A stretch of 46,724 nt of DNA, taken from positions 1-46,724 of IMG/VR virus record IMGVR_UViG_3300020020_000059; one strand, written 5' to 3'. Origin of the DNA: a virus. Shown piece by piece: positions 25,001 through 33,600 of the stretch. Position numbers and translations under genes: made by a program. The notes under the pieces are model-generated. The model did not search any database and had not been told where the DNA came from. It saw only the letters and a program-made list of their open reading frames with translations. The first letter of the stretch is position 1. Each line of letters starts with the position of its first letter.

Positions 25001-25979
25001 GTGTCGCCCACTCATTCAGGTTTTGCAGGGTCGTCGCAACCAGCTCGCCCGGCACTTCGCCGGCGAGCTGATGCGCCACGATCCGGCCGAGGCCGGCGTT
25101 CTTCGCGAGGTCGGCGAGAAACCACTTCGCCGGGATGTATTCGGTCGCGACTTCGATGGTCGCGTCAATCGCGCCGTAGGTCGCCGCGCGGCCGTGGCTA
25201 TAGCCCTGGTCGATCGCTTTGCCGTAGGACGCGCCGCCGGTTTCGACGCCCATGATCGCCAACATCGGTCCAGGCGTGCCGGTCAACACCGACGCCATCA
25301 GCGCCGGGGCCATCATGCCGACCGACTCGACGCCGCTGTAGATGCCGCGCTCGAGCAGGCCCGCGCCGGATTGATCGCCACGCGCGTAGTCGGCGGTCTT
25401 CGTGACTTCCTGCCGCATCTCCTTGAAGAACGTGACGGCGTGTTCGCGCTCGGCGTCGCGGGCCGGTCCTTCCATCACGAACGGCGCGATCTCCGGTGCC
25501 TGATTCTTCGCCAGGAACTCGAGCGCCCCGAACGCGCCGGAGATCCCGACGTTGACGCCGGCCGAGAATCGGCGAACAAGGTTCTTCGGCCGCTCGAGGA
25601 TCTGCGACACCAGCCCGAGCTGCTCGAGGTCATCGTGCGCGATGGCGGCGTTCTTCGGTTCCTGCAACCAGGTCGCGAGGCCGGGATAGCTGGCGCGGAA
25701 CGTCGCGGCGTTGAAGTCGGTCGCGGCGGCCTTGCTTTCGACTTCCTCGAGGTTGCGCTCGATCACCACCGGCGGCAGGCCGGTCTTCATTTGGAGCTGC
25801 AACACCCGCGCGGCCGTGTCCGGCTTCTGCGGCCGGGCGGCGTTCAGGCTCGTCTCGAGCGGGTCGGGGCCGTCCGACCAGATCGACGCCGGCGCGGCGC
25901 CGGGGATCCGGCTGGGATCCGAGGTCGGCGGAGTCGTGGCCTGGTCGTCCCAGATCGACGTCGTTTTCTGGTCGGCCAT
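16020..25979 (-). CDS. Giant polyvalent ejection protein (GGDEF, two ART-like, zincin domains), 3319 aa
   Basis: This gene takes up 21% of the genome. Order: disordered N-terminus; hydrophobic segments about 215-250 and 340-365; GGDEF-type domain about 615-760 (DSLTG at 620, GGDEF at 694-698); helical polyvalent-protein segments about 810-1290; ART-like domain 1 (YHGT with His 1324, GIYFS); ART-like domain 2 (FHGS with His 1653, GLYFA); zincin HESGH at 2026-2030; long coiled coils about 2120-2560; C-terminal large-polyvalent-protein region with hydrophobic stretches near 3150-3200. Such multidomain proteins are known as polyvalent proteins, thought to be injected with phage DNA to act on the host. 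The position after gp14/gp15-type genes fits a T7 gp16-like ejection role. ATG 25979 overlaps the upstream TAA. Catalysis by each domain is inferred. Confidence 0.8.
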   Translation of the reverse strand: MADQKTTSIWDDQATTPPTSDPSRIPGAAPASIWSDGPDPLETSLNAARPQKPDTAARVLQLQMKTGLPPVVIERNLEEVESKAAATDFNAATFRASYPGLATWLQEPKNAAIAHDDLEQLGLVSQILERPKNLVRRFSAGVNVGISGAFGALEFLAKNQAPEIAPFVMEGPARDAEREHAVTFFKEMRQEVTKTADYARGDQSGAGLLERGIYSGVESVGMMAPALMASVLTGTPGPMLAIMGVETGGASYGKAIDQGYSHGRAATYGAIDATIEVATEYIPAKWFLADLAKNAGLGRIVAHQLAGEVPGELVATTLQNLNEWATLNPDKPFSTYLEELPDALAETVIATVTSVAFMGAVGKVATSLSGDGGRAKQAEIDKTFFEELAKGVKGSATVERMKPAAQELFAQLTAGGPVEHVYIPVDVFATYFQDKEIDTATGKAVGAEAIAAALTGQAGSLARAQKTGEDLEISTAIYATEIAASPHHSALVDDLRLGSPARMTAKESAAYREAQAAVAAEAPSDAPEAVNPIRQAVLQKLQAGLAGSKVKLPRRALERYADLFAALVPTVAERENLDPVDVLRRYGLAVEDATTQPRPPTRVEQLEEELRSVRRAAEVDSLTGVANRAAMDRALPAAELDAGTHVIAFDANNFGQVNKIAGHEAGDAMLKQMAEAIKAAAVEAGVGERVFRRGGDEFVVLAPAKVAKQVSARAAELFGSQELTAEDGATVAVSLTGTAGATFADADRVLQSAKRATKAGIVDRKADTAQTTEEPTDAATEPLPNRLADQKGRSARHGIAPSDPGNNTEQAERHLERVFNALLGSAQAITADVNVAELRAEFDYRLELYLEAYRLKAGDANQSHDLLRAIVKIGGIAETSQTSGELRELRGKFGTVIGVPSIPGVFRTKRIGRTGNQQTSGHDLDVVLQSLHSGYPEFAWIENIDMLVDQLDELSRHSASTMSMTELPGTEELREVNIREELAWWEDPWRNTAAEEPDENPDDMTADAINGDTDFTFNQGARVDRDAQIAQMSEDEATAAASEGTHYFDSLYRSGEPRTKHPFLARSLMGLDMLGSGGTPTAYHGVLFSNPLVAASRAEASEQLLGENIYPGVKVPVGEVSDASRAILAADERVGAAAEAAGYDAIVTPEEIQVIDPSVLPPREAVIAGEYGYLTADDQDLYEGIGRDRAGARAAKAATPTATARYLGEQEDGLGGSMSLYNITGGPSNGSTVGAEQLTKLGIDVPPIDTLDTGEAQPRLFADPSQTATAPLAELPFTLTAEIRKEKDYQRTLFQDPTPPQNFATWFGGSKVVDEDGQPLVVYHGTTGVFDTFDQSRGNIESDFGAGIYFSNNAEDVGANYAGMGPDLKSKIERRAERIQDQYADNDGQPDDEPGPTVQRVIELLAEKGLTLETSTAPARETAFKAIAAEQFGVEHGGATMPVFLKIENPAIVGGDNDTVLTFEQEFAPLSDFQDEDIAELREQGMDDDEIRRELSDRNYYEPEEKGSLIEFIEALRMEARQFNDGGVDEDGLADVINSILEQAGFESISLSRVIEILKQDENFGYFTDDEGNLASHEITRRALKRTGFDGIIDYTVDIKFGSQRRLGSAMAGMDADTVHYIVFEPTQIKSASGNVGTYDPRNPSILFQPFFHGSPHSFDTFSTEKIGTGEGAQSYGWGLYFAENPAVAKDYQRSLSDTSSHARFTAKGVLLDENTPEKHGAALISFNNTREIRNTAMRWLEEASDPNNLGMADTAAKAGLDTYEYWRRLAEFVTTHGKRDIKVERGHVYQVEIPDARVAEMLNWDAPLSQQPPAVQAFAKKLITASGYSRVRDINLGKDPTGEAIYREIEAYVEDRWKRAGGGVSGLITGPEGASRALAAAGVPGLRYYDEGSRPQNIVDQRLERLVQENAGNVEAAVDALGGSVFLPPAEKAKWRKSMIEFYKKKTRNVVVFDESIVKVTHRDGTPLTPQEREEYFQEDKEETVTPASPRGSITGPFDRNAFFGPDLEFTIKLFENADVSTFLHESGHLFLKIMQDLEARPEASAGLKRDLAIIREQFGADSVGQHERFARSFEAYLLEGRAPSLSLRSVFDDFRGWLLRLYKTMAGLNVQLTDDVRGVFDRMLASDAAIAEAQAAVSTTPMFVTAEEARMSPSEFDLYRQKIAAASRKGRKDLEEKLLKDLQRQQTQAYRDEKNEIRKQVTAEVHAMPIYQALAAIRKGTQPDGSPLVEGAPVSALKLSKHIIIEKFGGAARLTSLPKPAVYTADDGMDPDMVAPLFGFSSGDALLDAIAAAPPMNGLISAETTKRAKSQLGDLVLDNQLSDLARAAVANEHREEIVRIELETLSRLRRTAQAGAVKERDYERRWFEAEAKLRIAIAEGRTQAKADAEKKTLTAEAKAKLLELRERKDLEITRLAADVREMKALARGGPSMINAAIPSEADLKQIALDRIGRTRIRDLKPDTFFTAARQASQKALEAAARQDFAEAISAKQQEQIALALYREASAAKADAETRVKAAQALDSPASRRRIGLAGKSYQDQIDAILDRYDFAKITGKALDKREALRMWISQLEADGFSVDLPDDLVDDARRVHYRELTVEQLAGVTDGLKSIVRLASLKLRLLKNRDQRAYAVVRNGLVTSIRDNSPLAPTPLEFRKTDDRNRTIAEWFASHARLATLGQVMDGAKEGGAFWSAINRPINDAASAKERRNADEGKAYAAILEQYYPGRELGRMGELLHIPEIKGSLSREARISVALNWGNQTSRDRLLNDPKRKWNEKQIKAILDTLSANDLKFVQATFDFLERFWPEIAAKSERLTGVAPEKVLPTSIATKAGTIPGGYYPLAYDSRLNLKGQQQEEAQSAKLKISAAYVQSTTRRGHLITRKQNVKRSAKLELGVVFSHLEQVIHDLTHHEMLIDVTRLLRDPQVQDAILETKGDLVYQQFTRGLEAIAAGQLDPAKNGVEKAATWMRTGSQVALLGYNLWTGALQPLGLFNGAQRVGGRWVARGMKRWLVDAAHMQATTTWIHDVSPFMASRSANATQDLSDLRAAFRTGGGWFDTAVRTVTREVVTQQHIIDSFLWHIGLMQRVADVPTWLGQFEKSMAGGETEARAIALADQAVIDSQGSGRISDLSQVQRGGPIARLFLTFYSYGATTYNATYMAAGKTNFKSASDVTKFLGHLSLIYVMPAAAAVAISRAVGRTGDDDDDWTDYLEDVGQESLAAALNTMMWVREASQIAADGTRGYAGPAGARAIQLVYQLGGQVKQGVADAALGRAMLAAGGILFRFPAAQAQRTIDGWVALEEGRTENPLALLFGPPR
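23667..23695 (-). promoter_or_regulatory. Promoter-like TTGACA-17-CAGACT inside the giant gene
   Basis: The minus strand carries TTGTTGACAG (-35 at 23690-23695) with CAGACT (3 of 6) after 17 bp. The -35 context is the same as in the early intergenic promoters, and the -10 is close to that of the 2.5-kb site (CAGAAT). It falls in the linker just after the GGDEF domain (about residue 763). It may be a relic of domain fusion or chance. Confidence 0.25.
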
Positions 25980-27886
25980 TACTTCACGCCCTGCTGGAGG
26001 CGCTTCAGGACTTCCGCCTCGCCGAGATTCAACACATAGGCCGCATAGGAGCTTTCGAGCTGCGCCTTTGCTCGCACCTTGAGCTGATCATCGGTGAGGC
26101 CTTGGAACGCGGGATTGCTCGAGCGAACCAGGTTTAGCGTCCGGCCGAGTAGCGCCGGCGGGATCTGGTCGATCGGCACGTAAGCGTTCGGCACGTCTTT
26201 CGGGTTGACGACGGCCGCGATCACCGGATCGTCAATAAACCAATCGCGCACCATCACCTTGCGATCGACGACCGACTTCGCGACAACCTCCGTCTCTTCG
26301 CGCGAGAGACGTCGACCGGCGGCGACTTGCTTGCGGGCGATCTCGTCTTCGATGGTCGCTTGCAGCTTGCCGAGGTTCGCGCTCTGCACCTTGCCGCGCT
26401 GCGAGGGTGACTGGTAGACGCCCGGCACGCCGGCCTCGTCCATGATCGAGTTGAACAGGTCGCGGTCGATCACCGCCGCGCGGAACGTCGCCTCGTCCTT
26501 GACCAGCTTTTCCTGATCGTTCAGGAGGCGATTGACGTGCGCCTGCCCCAGTTCCGGCAGTTGCTTCAGGATGTCGCCGCGCGTCATCGTCTTCAGCTTC
26601 GCCGGGTCGCTGATCTCGAGATACGTCGACCAGCCCTTCAGCTCGAGCTCGCGTTCCTTTCGCGCGGCAGCGCCCTGGATTCTCGACTCGGCGGCGGCGG
26701 CGCGTGACTCTCGAGCAGCGGCGCGACTTTCCGACCGCGCGGCCTCGTTGTCGAAGTAATCGCCGATACGGGTCTTGGTCTGTCCATCGGCGTTGATGAA
26801 CTCCGGCATCCGGCGAATCGTGTTCATGGTCTTGCCCTCGAACACGGCACCCCAGATCGCGCTGTCCTGGGCATTGTTCCGTTCGCGCCGGCCGTCATCG
26901 ACGCCCTGCTTCCGCGAGCGAAGCGCCGAGATAGCGGCCTTGGCGCTGGCGACGTCATCAGGAAACTCCGCGCGAGCGGCCTTTTCCATTGCGTCGAGCG
27001 AGATGGCCTCGGTGTCGGTCTTCGGCCCGAGCGTCTCCCAGATCTTCGCCGCGGCGCGTTCGCCGTTCGCGTCGGTCGTGCCTTGCTTGACCTTCTCCTC
27101 GAGCCGGGCCAGCACGTTGCCGTCTTTGATCAGCCCCTTCTCTTTCGCGTCCTCGAAATACACCTTGGCCTTCTGGTCGTAGCCGTTGGCGAGCAGGCGC
27201 GTGACGACACCATCGAGCGTTTGCGATTGCAGCGCGTCGATCTGTTTCTGCACCGTCTCGGGTCCCATCCCGAGCTTCGGCCCCATCACCTTGATCGCGT
27301 CGATACCACGCGCGAGCGCGGCGTCGGCCTCGTTCGGTGACAGCGCCTTCGCGACCGCCTCGTTGTGCGAGTTGACGACGGTCGAGTTCAGCTCGTCGCG
27401 GCCGTAGGCTTGGATCTCCTGATGCGTGTGTCGCTGCACCTGGAGGTCGAGGCCTTGCTGGCGCTGCGCCCGGATCTTCTGAAACAGTAGCCGCTGGCGC
27501 TCGTTCCCGGCCGTCGCCTCGATCTCGCCGGCAACCTTGTCGAACTCCTTGGCGATTTCATCCGGCAGGCCGAGCGCGTCCTTGCCTTGGCGCTTCAGCG
27601 CCCCGTTCTCGCCATAGAGCCGGCTGGTTTCCCAGGCGGCGAACTTGTTGTCGAACGCGAGCGCGGCGACCTGGTCGGCCTTGTCGGTTTCCTGTTGCTG
27701 GATCTTCGAGAACAGGCCGACACCGATGCCGCTGGCCTTCGCGCCGATGCTGGCGATGACCTCGCCGGTCTGGGCCTTGGCGTGCTGCACACCGACGCCC
27801 TTCGACAGCGCCGTCTCGCCGGCGGTCAGCCGGGCAGCGGGCAGCGGGGTCGTGCGGATCTCGCGCTCGCGTCGAACGACCGGCAT
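25979..27886 (-). CDS. Internal virion (ejection) protein, gp15-like
   Basis: A 635-aa, mostly helical, Ala/Lys/Glu/Gln-rich protein with LYGENGALKRQGKDAL near residue 95, a pattern typical of podophage internal virion proteins between gp14-like and gp16-like genes. Extended helices (SRAAARESRAAAAESRIQGA) suggest coiled-coil assembly of the ejection channel. The TAG of the gp14-like gene directly abuts its ATG at 27886, and its TAA overlaps the giant gene ATG. The order gp14/gp15/gp16 is T7-like. Function by position and style rather than by a sharp motif. Confidence 0.65.
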   Translation of the reverse strand: MPVVRREREIRTTPLPAARLTAGETALSKGVGVQHAKAQTGEVIASIGAKASGIGVGLFSKIQQQETDKADQVAALAFDNKFAAWETSRLYGENGALKRQGKDALGLPDEIAKEFDKVAGEIEATAGNERQRLLFQKIRAQRQQGLDLQVQRHTHQEIQAYGRDELNSTVVNSHNEAVAKALSPNEADAALARGIDAIKVMGPKLGMGPETVQKQIDALQSQTLDGVVTRLLANGYDQKAKVYFEDAKEKGLIKDGNVLARLEEKVKQGTTDANGERAAAKIWETLGPKTDTEAISLDAMEKAARAEFPDDVASAKAAISALRSRKQGVDDGRRERNNAQDSAIWGAVFEGKTMNTIRRMPEFINADGQTKTRIGDYFDNEAARSESRAAARESRAAAAESRIQGAAARKERELELKGWSTYLEISDPAKLKTMTRGDILKQLPELGQAHVNRLLNDQEKLVKDEATFRAAVIDRDLFNSIMDEAGVPGVYQSPSQRGKVQSANLGKLQATIEDEIARKQVAAGRRLSREETEVVAKSVVDRKVMVRDWFIDDPVIAAVVNPKDVPNAYVPIDQIPPALLGRTLNLVRSSNPAFQGLTDDQLKVRAKAQLESSYAAYVLNLGEAEVLKRLQQGVK

Positions 27887-28444
27887 CTAGCCCCCCATCC
27901 CATACTTCGCCGCGAGGAGCGATCCGGCCGTGCCGACCAGCGTCGCCACAGCACCCCAGCGGCTCGCCTTCTGTTGCTCCGCGCCGGCGGCGGCCATCGC
28001 TGATCCTTCCTTGCGGGCAATCTCGCCCCGCTTCCGGAGGTCAATCGCCGTCACCTTGTAGCCCCACGCCTCACGCGCGGCGTTCGTGCGAATGGTCAGC
28101 GCGTCGAGTTCGCCGAGCATCGCGGCATCGGCCTGGACGTCGACCGCCGAGCCGAACCCGACGTCGATATTCGCCGCGGCGAACCCGGCCCGCTGCGCAC
28201 CGATGGCCCCTTTGACCACCGACCGGAACCGGCTCTCCTCTTCGGCGCCACGGTCGAGCGCGTCCTTCCCTTGCAGCTCGGCGACCTGGGCGTTGAAGTC
28301 GGCAAGCGCGGCCGTCGATTCCGCCGCCTCCTGCGACAACAGCCCGGCCTGCTTCGCCGCATTGCCGGCGCTCAACTGGCCCCGGAGCGTGAGAATAGAT
28401 CCGACCGCCGTGACGCCGAGCGCGATGCCTTGCCCTTTCGTCAT
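27887..28444 (-). CDS. Internal virion protein, gp14-like
   Basis: 185 aa. A hydrophobic N-terminal helix (GIALGVTAVGSILTL) is followed by Ala-rich helices and the segments AQRAGFAAANIDVGFGSAVD and LDALTIRTNAAREAWGYKV, which are characteristic of T7 gp14-type podophage internal core proteins. It is ejected with DNA and thought to form a pore in the outer membrane. It starts six bases after the nozzle gene and leads the three-gene ejection operon. Confidence 0.75.
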   Translation of the reverse strand: MTKGQGIALGVTAVGSILTLRGQLSAGNAAKQAGLLSQEAAESTAALADFNAQVAELQGKDALDRGAEEESRFRSVVKGAIGAQRAGFAAANIDVGFGSAVDVQADAAMLGELDALTIRTNAAREAWGYKVTAIDLRKRGEIARKEGSAMAAAGAEQQKASRWGAVATLVGTAGSLLAAKYGMGG

Positions 28445-28449
28445 GCGCC

Positions 28450-30666
28450 TTATCCTCCCACAATCAGGTTCGGCACGATGCCCAGGATGGTCAGCGGCAA
28501 CGGGTCGGCCTGCCTGACGAAGATGCGGCCGGGCAGGTTGAAGCCGGTCTTGAGGGTCATCTCCACCAGGCCCGTGTGTTCATCGGCGGTTGGCGTCTCG
28601 TCGATCGAGCTGATTTCGTGGGGCGTGAGGTTCGCCGAGTCCGGGCCGACGAGGAACGACCGCGAGGACTTGTCGACGATGAGATACATGCTCCCGACGC
28701 GCTTCTGTTTGTCGCGCACCGCCGATCCGCCGACGTCCAGGTCGAGCGTCTCAAGGTCGGCCGTGATCGGCAGCCCGATATGCACGCGCGACTTCGCGAC
28801 CGGGATCGTCACGCTTCCGCCGGTGACGGTCAGCTCGACCGCGTCGGAGCCGTCCGTCACGATGTCACCGTCGCCCAGCACCGCGACGCGCTTGCCCTCG
28901 AGATGGTCGAGGCCCGAGAACACGGTCGCCGGCGCTCCGTCGTAGCTCAGGCCGCTGTCGACAAAGAACGAATCCAGGTTGAAGAACCCGGTGCGGATCG
29001 TCCTCGAGGCCATCCGCTCGATATAGCGAACACTGCCGCCGACGTCGCGATTCACGATGGCATAGACGTAGTCCTCGCCCGCCTCGGGAATGACACAGAC
29101 CTGCTCGAAGTCGCCGGCGGTGTCGTGCCGGTGCCAGCCCCAGACGTTTTGTTCGCGGACGTAGGTGAGGCCGAGGAGCGTGCCGTCGCTACGGCAGCAC
29201 CAGACAATCGGGTGCGGCGTCTCCTGGTAATCCATGCACTCGATTTGATGGCCGTCGACCAGGTGCGAGGCGAACAGCGTGAGGTCGCGCCCGTTGAGGC
29301 CTTCGACCTGTTGATCGAAGCGCAGGTCGAAGACGATGGACCCTCGCGCCTGCAAGTAGATCACCGAGTTGCCGATCACCACCGGCGGCACGTCGGCCGA
29401 CACGCCGGTGTAAGTTTGCTGATCGGCGACCAGGGACGACGGGGTCAGCGGCGTCTCGGGATCGCCGACCGGCCACACACCGCCATCGGTGAACACGATC
29501 AACCGCTTCAGGCCGAGCATGTGCCGGACGGCCATGTAGCCGCGGCCGACAATCCGGAACGTCACCGCGTCATCGTCCTGGACGGGCGAGCTGCGGCCGA
29601 AGTTATTGAAGAACCCGACGCGCGAGCCTTCGATGCCTTCCGGGTTGTCGACGCTCTGCGCATAGAACCGACGTTGCTGGTAGTGGGTCGCGACGTGAGG
29701 CCGGGTCGTCGCGCTCACGAACGGCGTGCGATCGAGCGGCGGCGTCACGCTGTAGTCGGGATCGATGCCGCCGTCGCGAAACTCCTCCGCGCCCTTCGCC
29801 GTGCCGATGTAGCCGAAGACGCCATTTTCGTTGACGTCCTTGTAGACATACCACTCCTCAACCGGGTCGGTCGGGGTGTCCCACTCGAGCAGGTTCGGCG
29901 CGTCGACAGTCGGCACCTGGTTCGCGGCGTCGTTCACGACGTTCGAGACGAGCGACTCCTCGAAGGTGCCCAGGGCCGCCGCCGTGATGACGTAGGCGAC
30001 GCGAGCGACCGCGCCCGCGCCGGCGTTCGGAGTCAGCACCAGGTTCGTCGGTTCCTCGACGTTCGGCTGGGTGTCGGCCAGCCGGAGCACCCAATTCGTA
30101 TCCGTGAAATAGACCAGCTCGCGCGGGTCGTGCAGGCGATGCGTGATCACGATCACGTTGCCGCTCTGCTCCCAGCCGCCGATCAGGCCGGGCGTGGTGT
30201 AGGTCGTCGGGATCTCGTAAATCAGCCCGTCGAGCGGATGCCAGAACGTCGCATTAGGCGGCACCTGGTTCAAGCTCGCGGCCTTGGCGTAATAGTTCAC
30301 GCCGCCCTGTGACACCAGATCGCCCGGCACGTAGTTGACGACGGCGCTCCAGGCCGCCGCCGCGCCGGCGAGTTCGATCCTCGCGCCGTTCTTGTAGAAC
30401 CGCAAGTAACTGACGCCGACTTCGATCAGGATGCTTTCGTTCGGCGTCGCCGAGTTGTAGCGGCGCAGCCGGACGTTGCTGCTCGCGGTCTTGCACTCGC
30501 CGACGAACCGGAAGCCTGGACGGTTCGCGACCGCGCCCTCCCGCATGATCAGGAAGTTCCGGCAGGTTCGCGCCCCCGTGACGTATTGCTCGAGGTCGGC
30601 CCGCGCGTGGAGCGCCGGCGCGAGCTCGCCCGAGGCAAAACTCCGTTGAATGACGGATTCAGGCAT
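28450..30666 (-). CDS. Tail tubular protein B / nozzle (gp12-like)
   Basis: 738 aa. The start VIQRSFASGELAPALHARAD, then QYVTGARTCRNF and ANRPGFRFV, is the hallmark of podophage tail nozzle proteins equivalent to T7 gp12. The body is beta-rich, as expected for the beta-propeller-type nozzle that closes the tail tube. Length is close to T7 gp12. It begins three bases after the adhesin/gp11 fusion gene, keeping the gp11-gp12 order of T7. Confidence 0.85.
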   Translation of the reverse strand: MPESVIQRSFASGELAPALHARADLEQYVTGARTCRNFLIMREGAVANRPGFRFVGECKTASSNVRLRRYNSATPNESILIEVGVSYLRFYKNGARIELAGAAAAWSAVVNYVPGDLVSQGGVNYYAKAASLNQVPPNATFWHPLDGLIYEIPTTYTTPGLIGGWEQSGNVIVITHRLHDPRELVYFTDTNWVLRLADTQPNVEEPTNLVLTPNAGAGAVARVAYVITAAALGTFEESLVSNVVNDAANQVPTVDAPNLLEWDTPTDPVEEWYVYKDVNENGVFGYIGTAKGAEEFRDGGIDPDYSVTPPLDRTPFVSATTRPHVATHYQQRRFYAQSVDNPEGIEGSRVGFFNNFGRSSPVQDDDAVTFRIVGRGYMAVRHMLGLKRLIVFTDGGVWPVGDPETPLTPSSLVADQQTYTGVSADVPPVVIGNSVIYLQARGSIVFDLRFDQQVEGLNGRDLTLFASHLVDGHQIECMDYQETPHPIVWCCRSDGTLLGLTYVREQNVWGWHRHDTAGDFEQVCVIPEAGEDYVYAIVNRDVGGSVRYIERMASRTIRTGFFNLDSFFVDSGLSYDGAPATVFSGLDHLEGKRVAVLGDGDIVTDGSDAVELTVTGGSVTIPVAKSRVHIGLPITADLETLDLDVGGSAVRDKQKRVGSMYLIVDKSSRSFLVGPDSANLTPHEISSIDETPTADEHTGLVEMTLKTGFNLPGRIFVRQADPLPLTILGIVPNLIVGG

Positions 30667-30669
30667 TGC

Positions 30670-33600
30670 CTACCGTCCCGCAATCCAGGGCGCTTCGCCG
30701 GGATGTTCCGGGTTGGCCTCGTTGGCGTCGGCGACACGGGCCTGCACCAGCACGCGCTCATACATTCGTCGCGCCATCTGGGCGACCTGCAACCGCATCG
30801 CCGCCTTGTTCGGTTTCGACCGGATGCGCATGTCCTTCTGGGGCGGGTCTTCAGGCCCGCGCCCGTGCTGCTCCGGCATCTCCGGGTCGACCTGGGCGAG
30901 TGACGGGGCGAGCGCCGCCGAGAGTCGCCACGCGAAGGCGTCCTTGAACAGCGGGTCGGCCTGGTTGACCGCGCACGGGATCCGCGCGGTGTATTCCAGC
31001 ATCGGGTCGAGCTCATGGCTGAAGAGGAGCGGCCCGGTCGCGTCGGTGCTGATCTCGAACACCTTGGGGTTCTCGTCATAAGACCGGCCGGTGCCTTGCG
31101 TGATCAGGCGTCGCGCCATCACGTAATCGCTCGGCAGCCGGTGGCTGTATTGCCAGTCGGCATTGACCGGCACGCTCTCGGTGCCAGCGATGAACGTCAG
31201 CGTCTCGTTGTAACGCTTCGCAAAGCGCCACGGGTAATCGCGGAGCGTCGCGCGAAGCTCGTTCTCGAAGATCATCATCACGGCGATCGCTTCCCGGCTC
31301 TGCTCGCTCGAGAGGTTCGCCACGGGCCGGGCGCCGATGCGCAGGAGCGCCGCGTTCGCGACGTCGACATTGGCCGCGATGCAGGCCGCGCCAGCGTCCG
31401 GACTGGTTGGATCCGCCGCGGTGCGCAGTCCAGGCACGCCGGGCTTGATGACCGCGTGCGCCTTCGCAATGGCCTCGTCGTATTTCTCGTAACACATCTT
31501 CGCGACGTCGGTCATGCGGGTCAGCGGCGGAGCGAGCGCCCCGGCTAGGTGCCAACCGAGCGCCTCGCGGAACAGCGTGTCGGAGGCAAACGCGACACAG
31601 ACCGGCCGACAGGTGTAGCAGAGGAACGCATCCGCCTCGTTCGTGAAGATCAGGCCGCCGGAGGCGTCGCTCGAGAGCATGAACGGCGGCGGGGTCGGGT
31701 TGGCCGTGCCTTCCCGATCCGTGACAAGGCGACGCTCAAAGATGCAGTCGGCGGGCATCCGATAAGCGAAATCCCAATCCTCATTGGCCGCCGATGGCTG
31801 GGTCGACGCGAGGACCAGCGCCGCGTATTTCGTCGCGAACGGCCACGGGAAGTCCCGCAGCACCTTGCGAACGCTGTCCTCGTAGAGCGCCCGAACGACC
31901 TGGGCCTCGGTCGAGTTCTGGGTGCAATAGTTCGTGAGCAGCTTCGTCACGCCGATATGCGTAAGCGCGACGTTCGCGACGCGGGTCGTCGCCAAAATAC
32001 AGACGCTATCGGGATCGGTGCAATCCTCGGTGTCGTCCGGGCCGGGATCCGGATCGGGGTCGACCGGGGTCGGCTCCTCATCGAAGTCGGGCGGCTCAAC
32101 GAAGTCGGGGTCAATCCAGTCCGGCTCGAGGTAAGCGAACTCGCCGTCGATCGACCAGCCGCCATTGCCCGCCGTCGCGCTGCCGAGGATCACGAAATAC
32201 TCGAAGGTGACGCCGTTGGTGTTCAGCGTGCTGCCGACCGAGAAGGAGTCAATACCGCCGGCGGTGATCGCCGTCGTGCTCGAGGTTCCCGTGCCCATCG
32301 CGTTCGATGTGTTCGTTAGGTTCGAGGGGTCGCGGACATATGAGAGCGCGGTGTGCGGCGTCACGATGGCGAACAAGGGACGCAACCCGGTCGCGTTCTC
32401 GAACCCGACCGTCCTCGAGGCCGAGCCGTCGCCGACGTAGCTACCGATCTTGACGACCTTGAAGCGGTTGGGATCGCCTGATCCGTCGTCGCGTCGCCAG
32501 GCCGAATAGAGCGTCGGCCGATCATTGCCGTTGTGTAGCGTCGCCAGCGACGTGATCGAACCGGCCGCCACTTGCGCGATTGTCGCGCTCTCGGCGAGGT
32601 TCAGGATCGACCCATTCGGCGCGGCGTGTCCGAGGCCTTTCACGGATCGCTGGTAGCCGCTGCCGCTGACGTTCTCGACCTGGAAGAACGTATATTCCGG
32701 CGTGAAGGTCGCAACCGGGAGCGGGTTCGCGAACGACACGACCGTCGTCTGGTGATGAAACTGACCATTGAGCATCAGTCGCGCACCGGGGTCCATGACC
32801 GCGACGTATTCGTAGGTGATCGCGGTGCGGTTCCAGGCCAAGCTGTCGCCGACGAGGCGCACGACACACCGCTGCTCCTGTGTGTCGATGACGCCGCTCG
32901 GCACGAACGCGGGATCGAGCAGGGCGTCGATGCCGGGGAGCGCCGCCTCCTGCCCTTCAAAGTGACCGGCCCAGGCCGATGAAAAGAAGAATTGCCCCGC
33001 GACCGCCGAGACTTGCCTGATCCAAATCCAGTTGACGTTGGATCGGAACGTGAGTTCCGTGATCGTGCTGTTGCCGACGTAAGTGCCTGAATGCACGACG
33101 ACCGGCGATTGCACCGGCGCCGTCGCTCGCGCCCAGGGCGATCCGGGATAGGGCGCGTTGTGCGTTCCCAGCCGGCGCGGCGGCAGGGCCGGCGGCGTGT
33201 CGCTTTCTTCCGTGTCAGCCGGCACGTCCTCATCGCCGAACGTCCCGATCAATTCCACGACGGCCCCGAGCGCCTGACAGTCGGCCGGGTTGACGTTCGC
33301 CGCCTTGATGTGATGAACCTCGAGCGGCGTCAAGCTCGCGATCGGGTCGGTGAGGCCGCTGGGCCGGTAGAGCCGTCGCTCCCACCGATAGCCGGTGCTT
33401 TGTGACGCGAGCGCGGCGAGGTCGAGGAGGCCATTAAAGCGCCAGCCGATGGTGCCGGCTCCGGCGACCGTCTGACGGATAAAGGCCACGACATAGAACG
33501 CCACCGCGCCGAGTGCGCCCGGCACGGTCGTGATCTCTTTCGCTTCCACCGTGCCAACGAGCGCCGCGCCCGACGTGCTGGTTGTGAACTTCGATGTCGC

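Noticed and set aside
23499-26039. 846-codon open frame on the plus strand opposite the giant gene (and similar ones at 15873-17048, 28576-30312, 7798-9078, 39561-40619)
   Set aside because: Products are Arg/His/Asp-rich without domains, lie exactly antisense to well-supported genes and are expected in GC-rich coding DNA.
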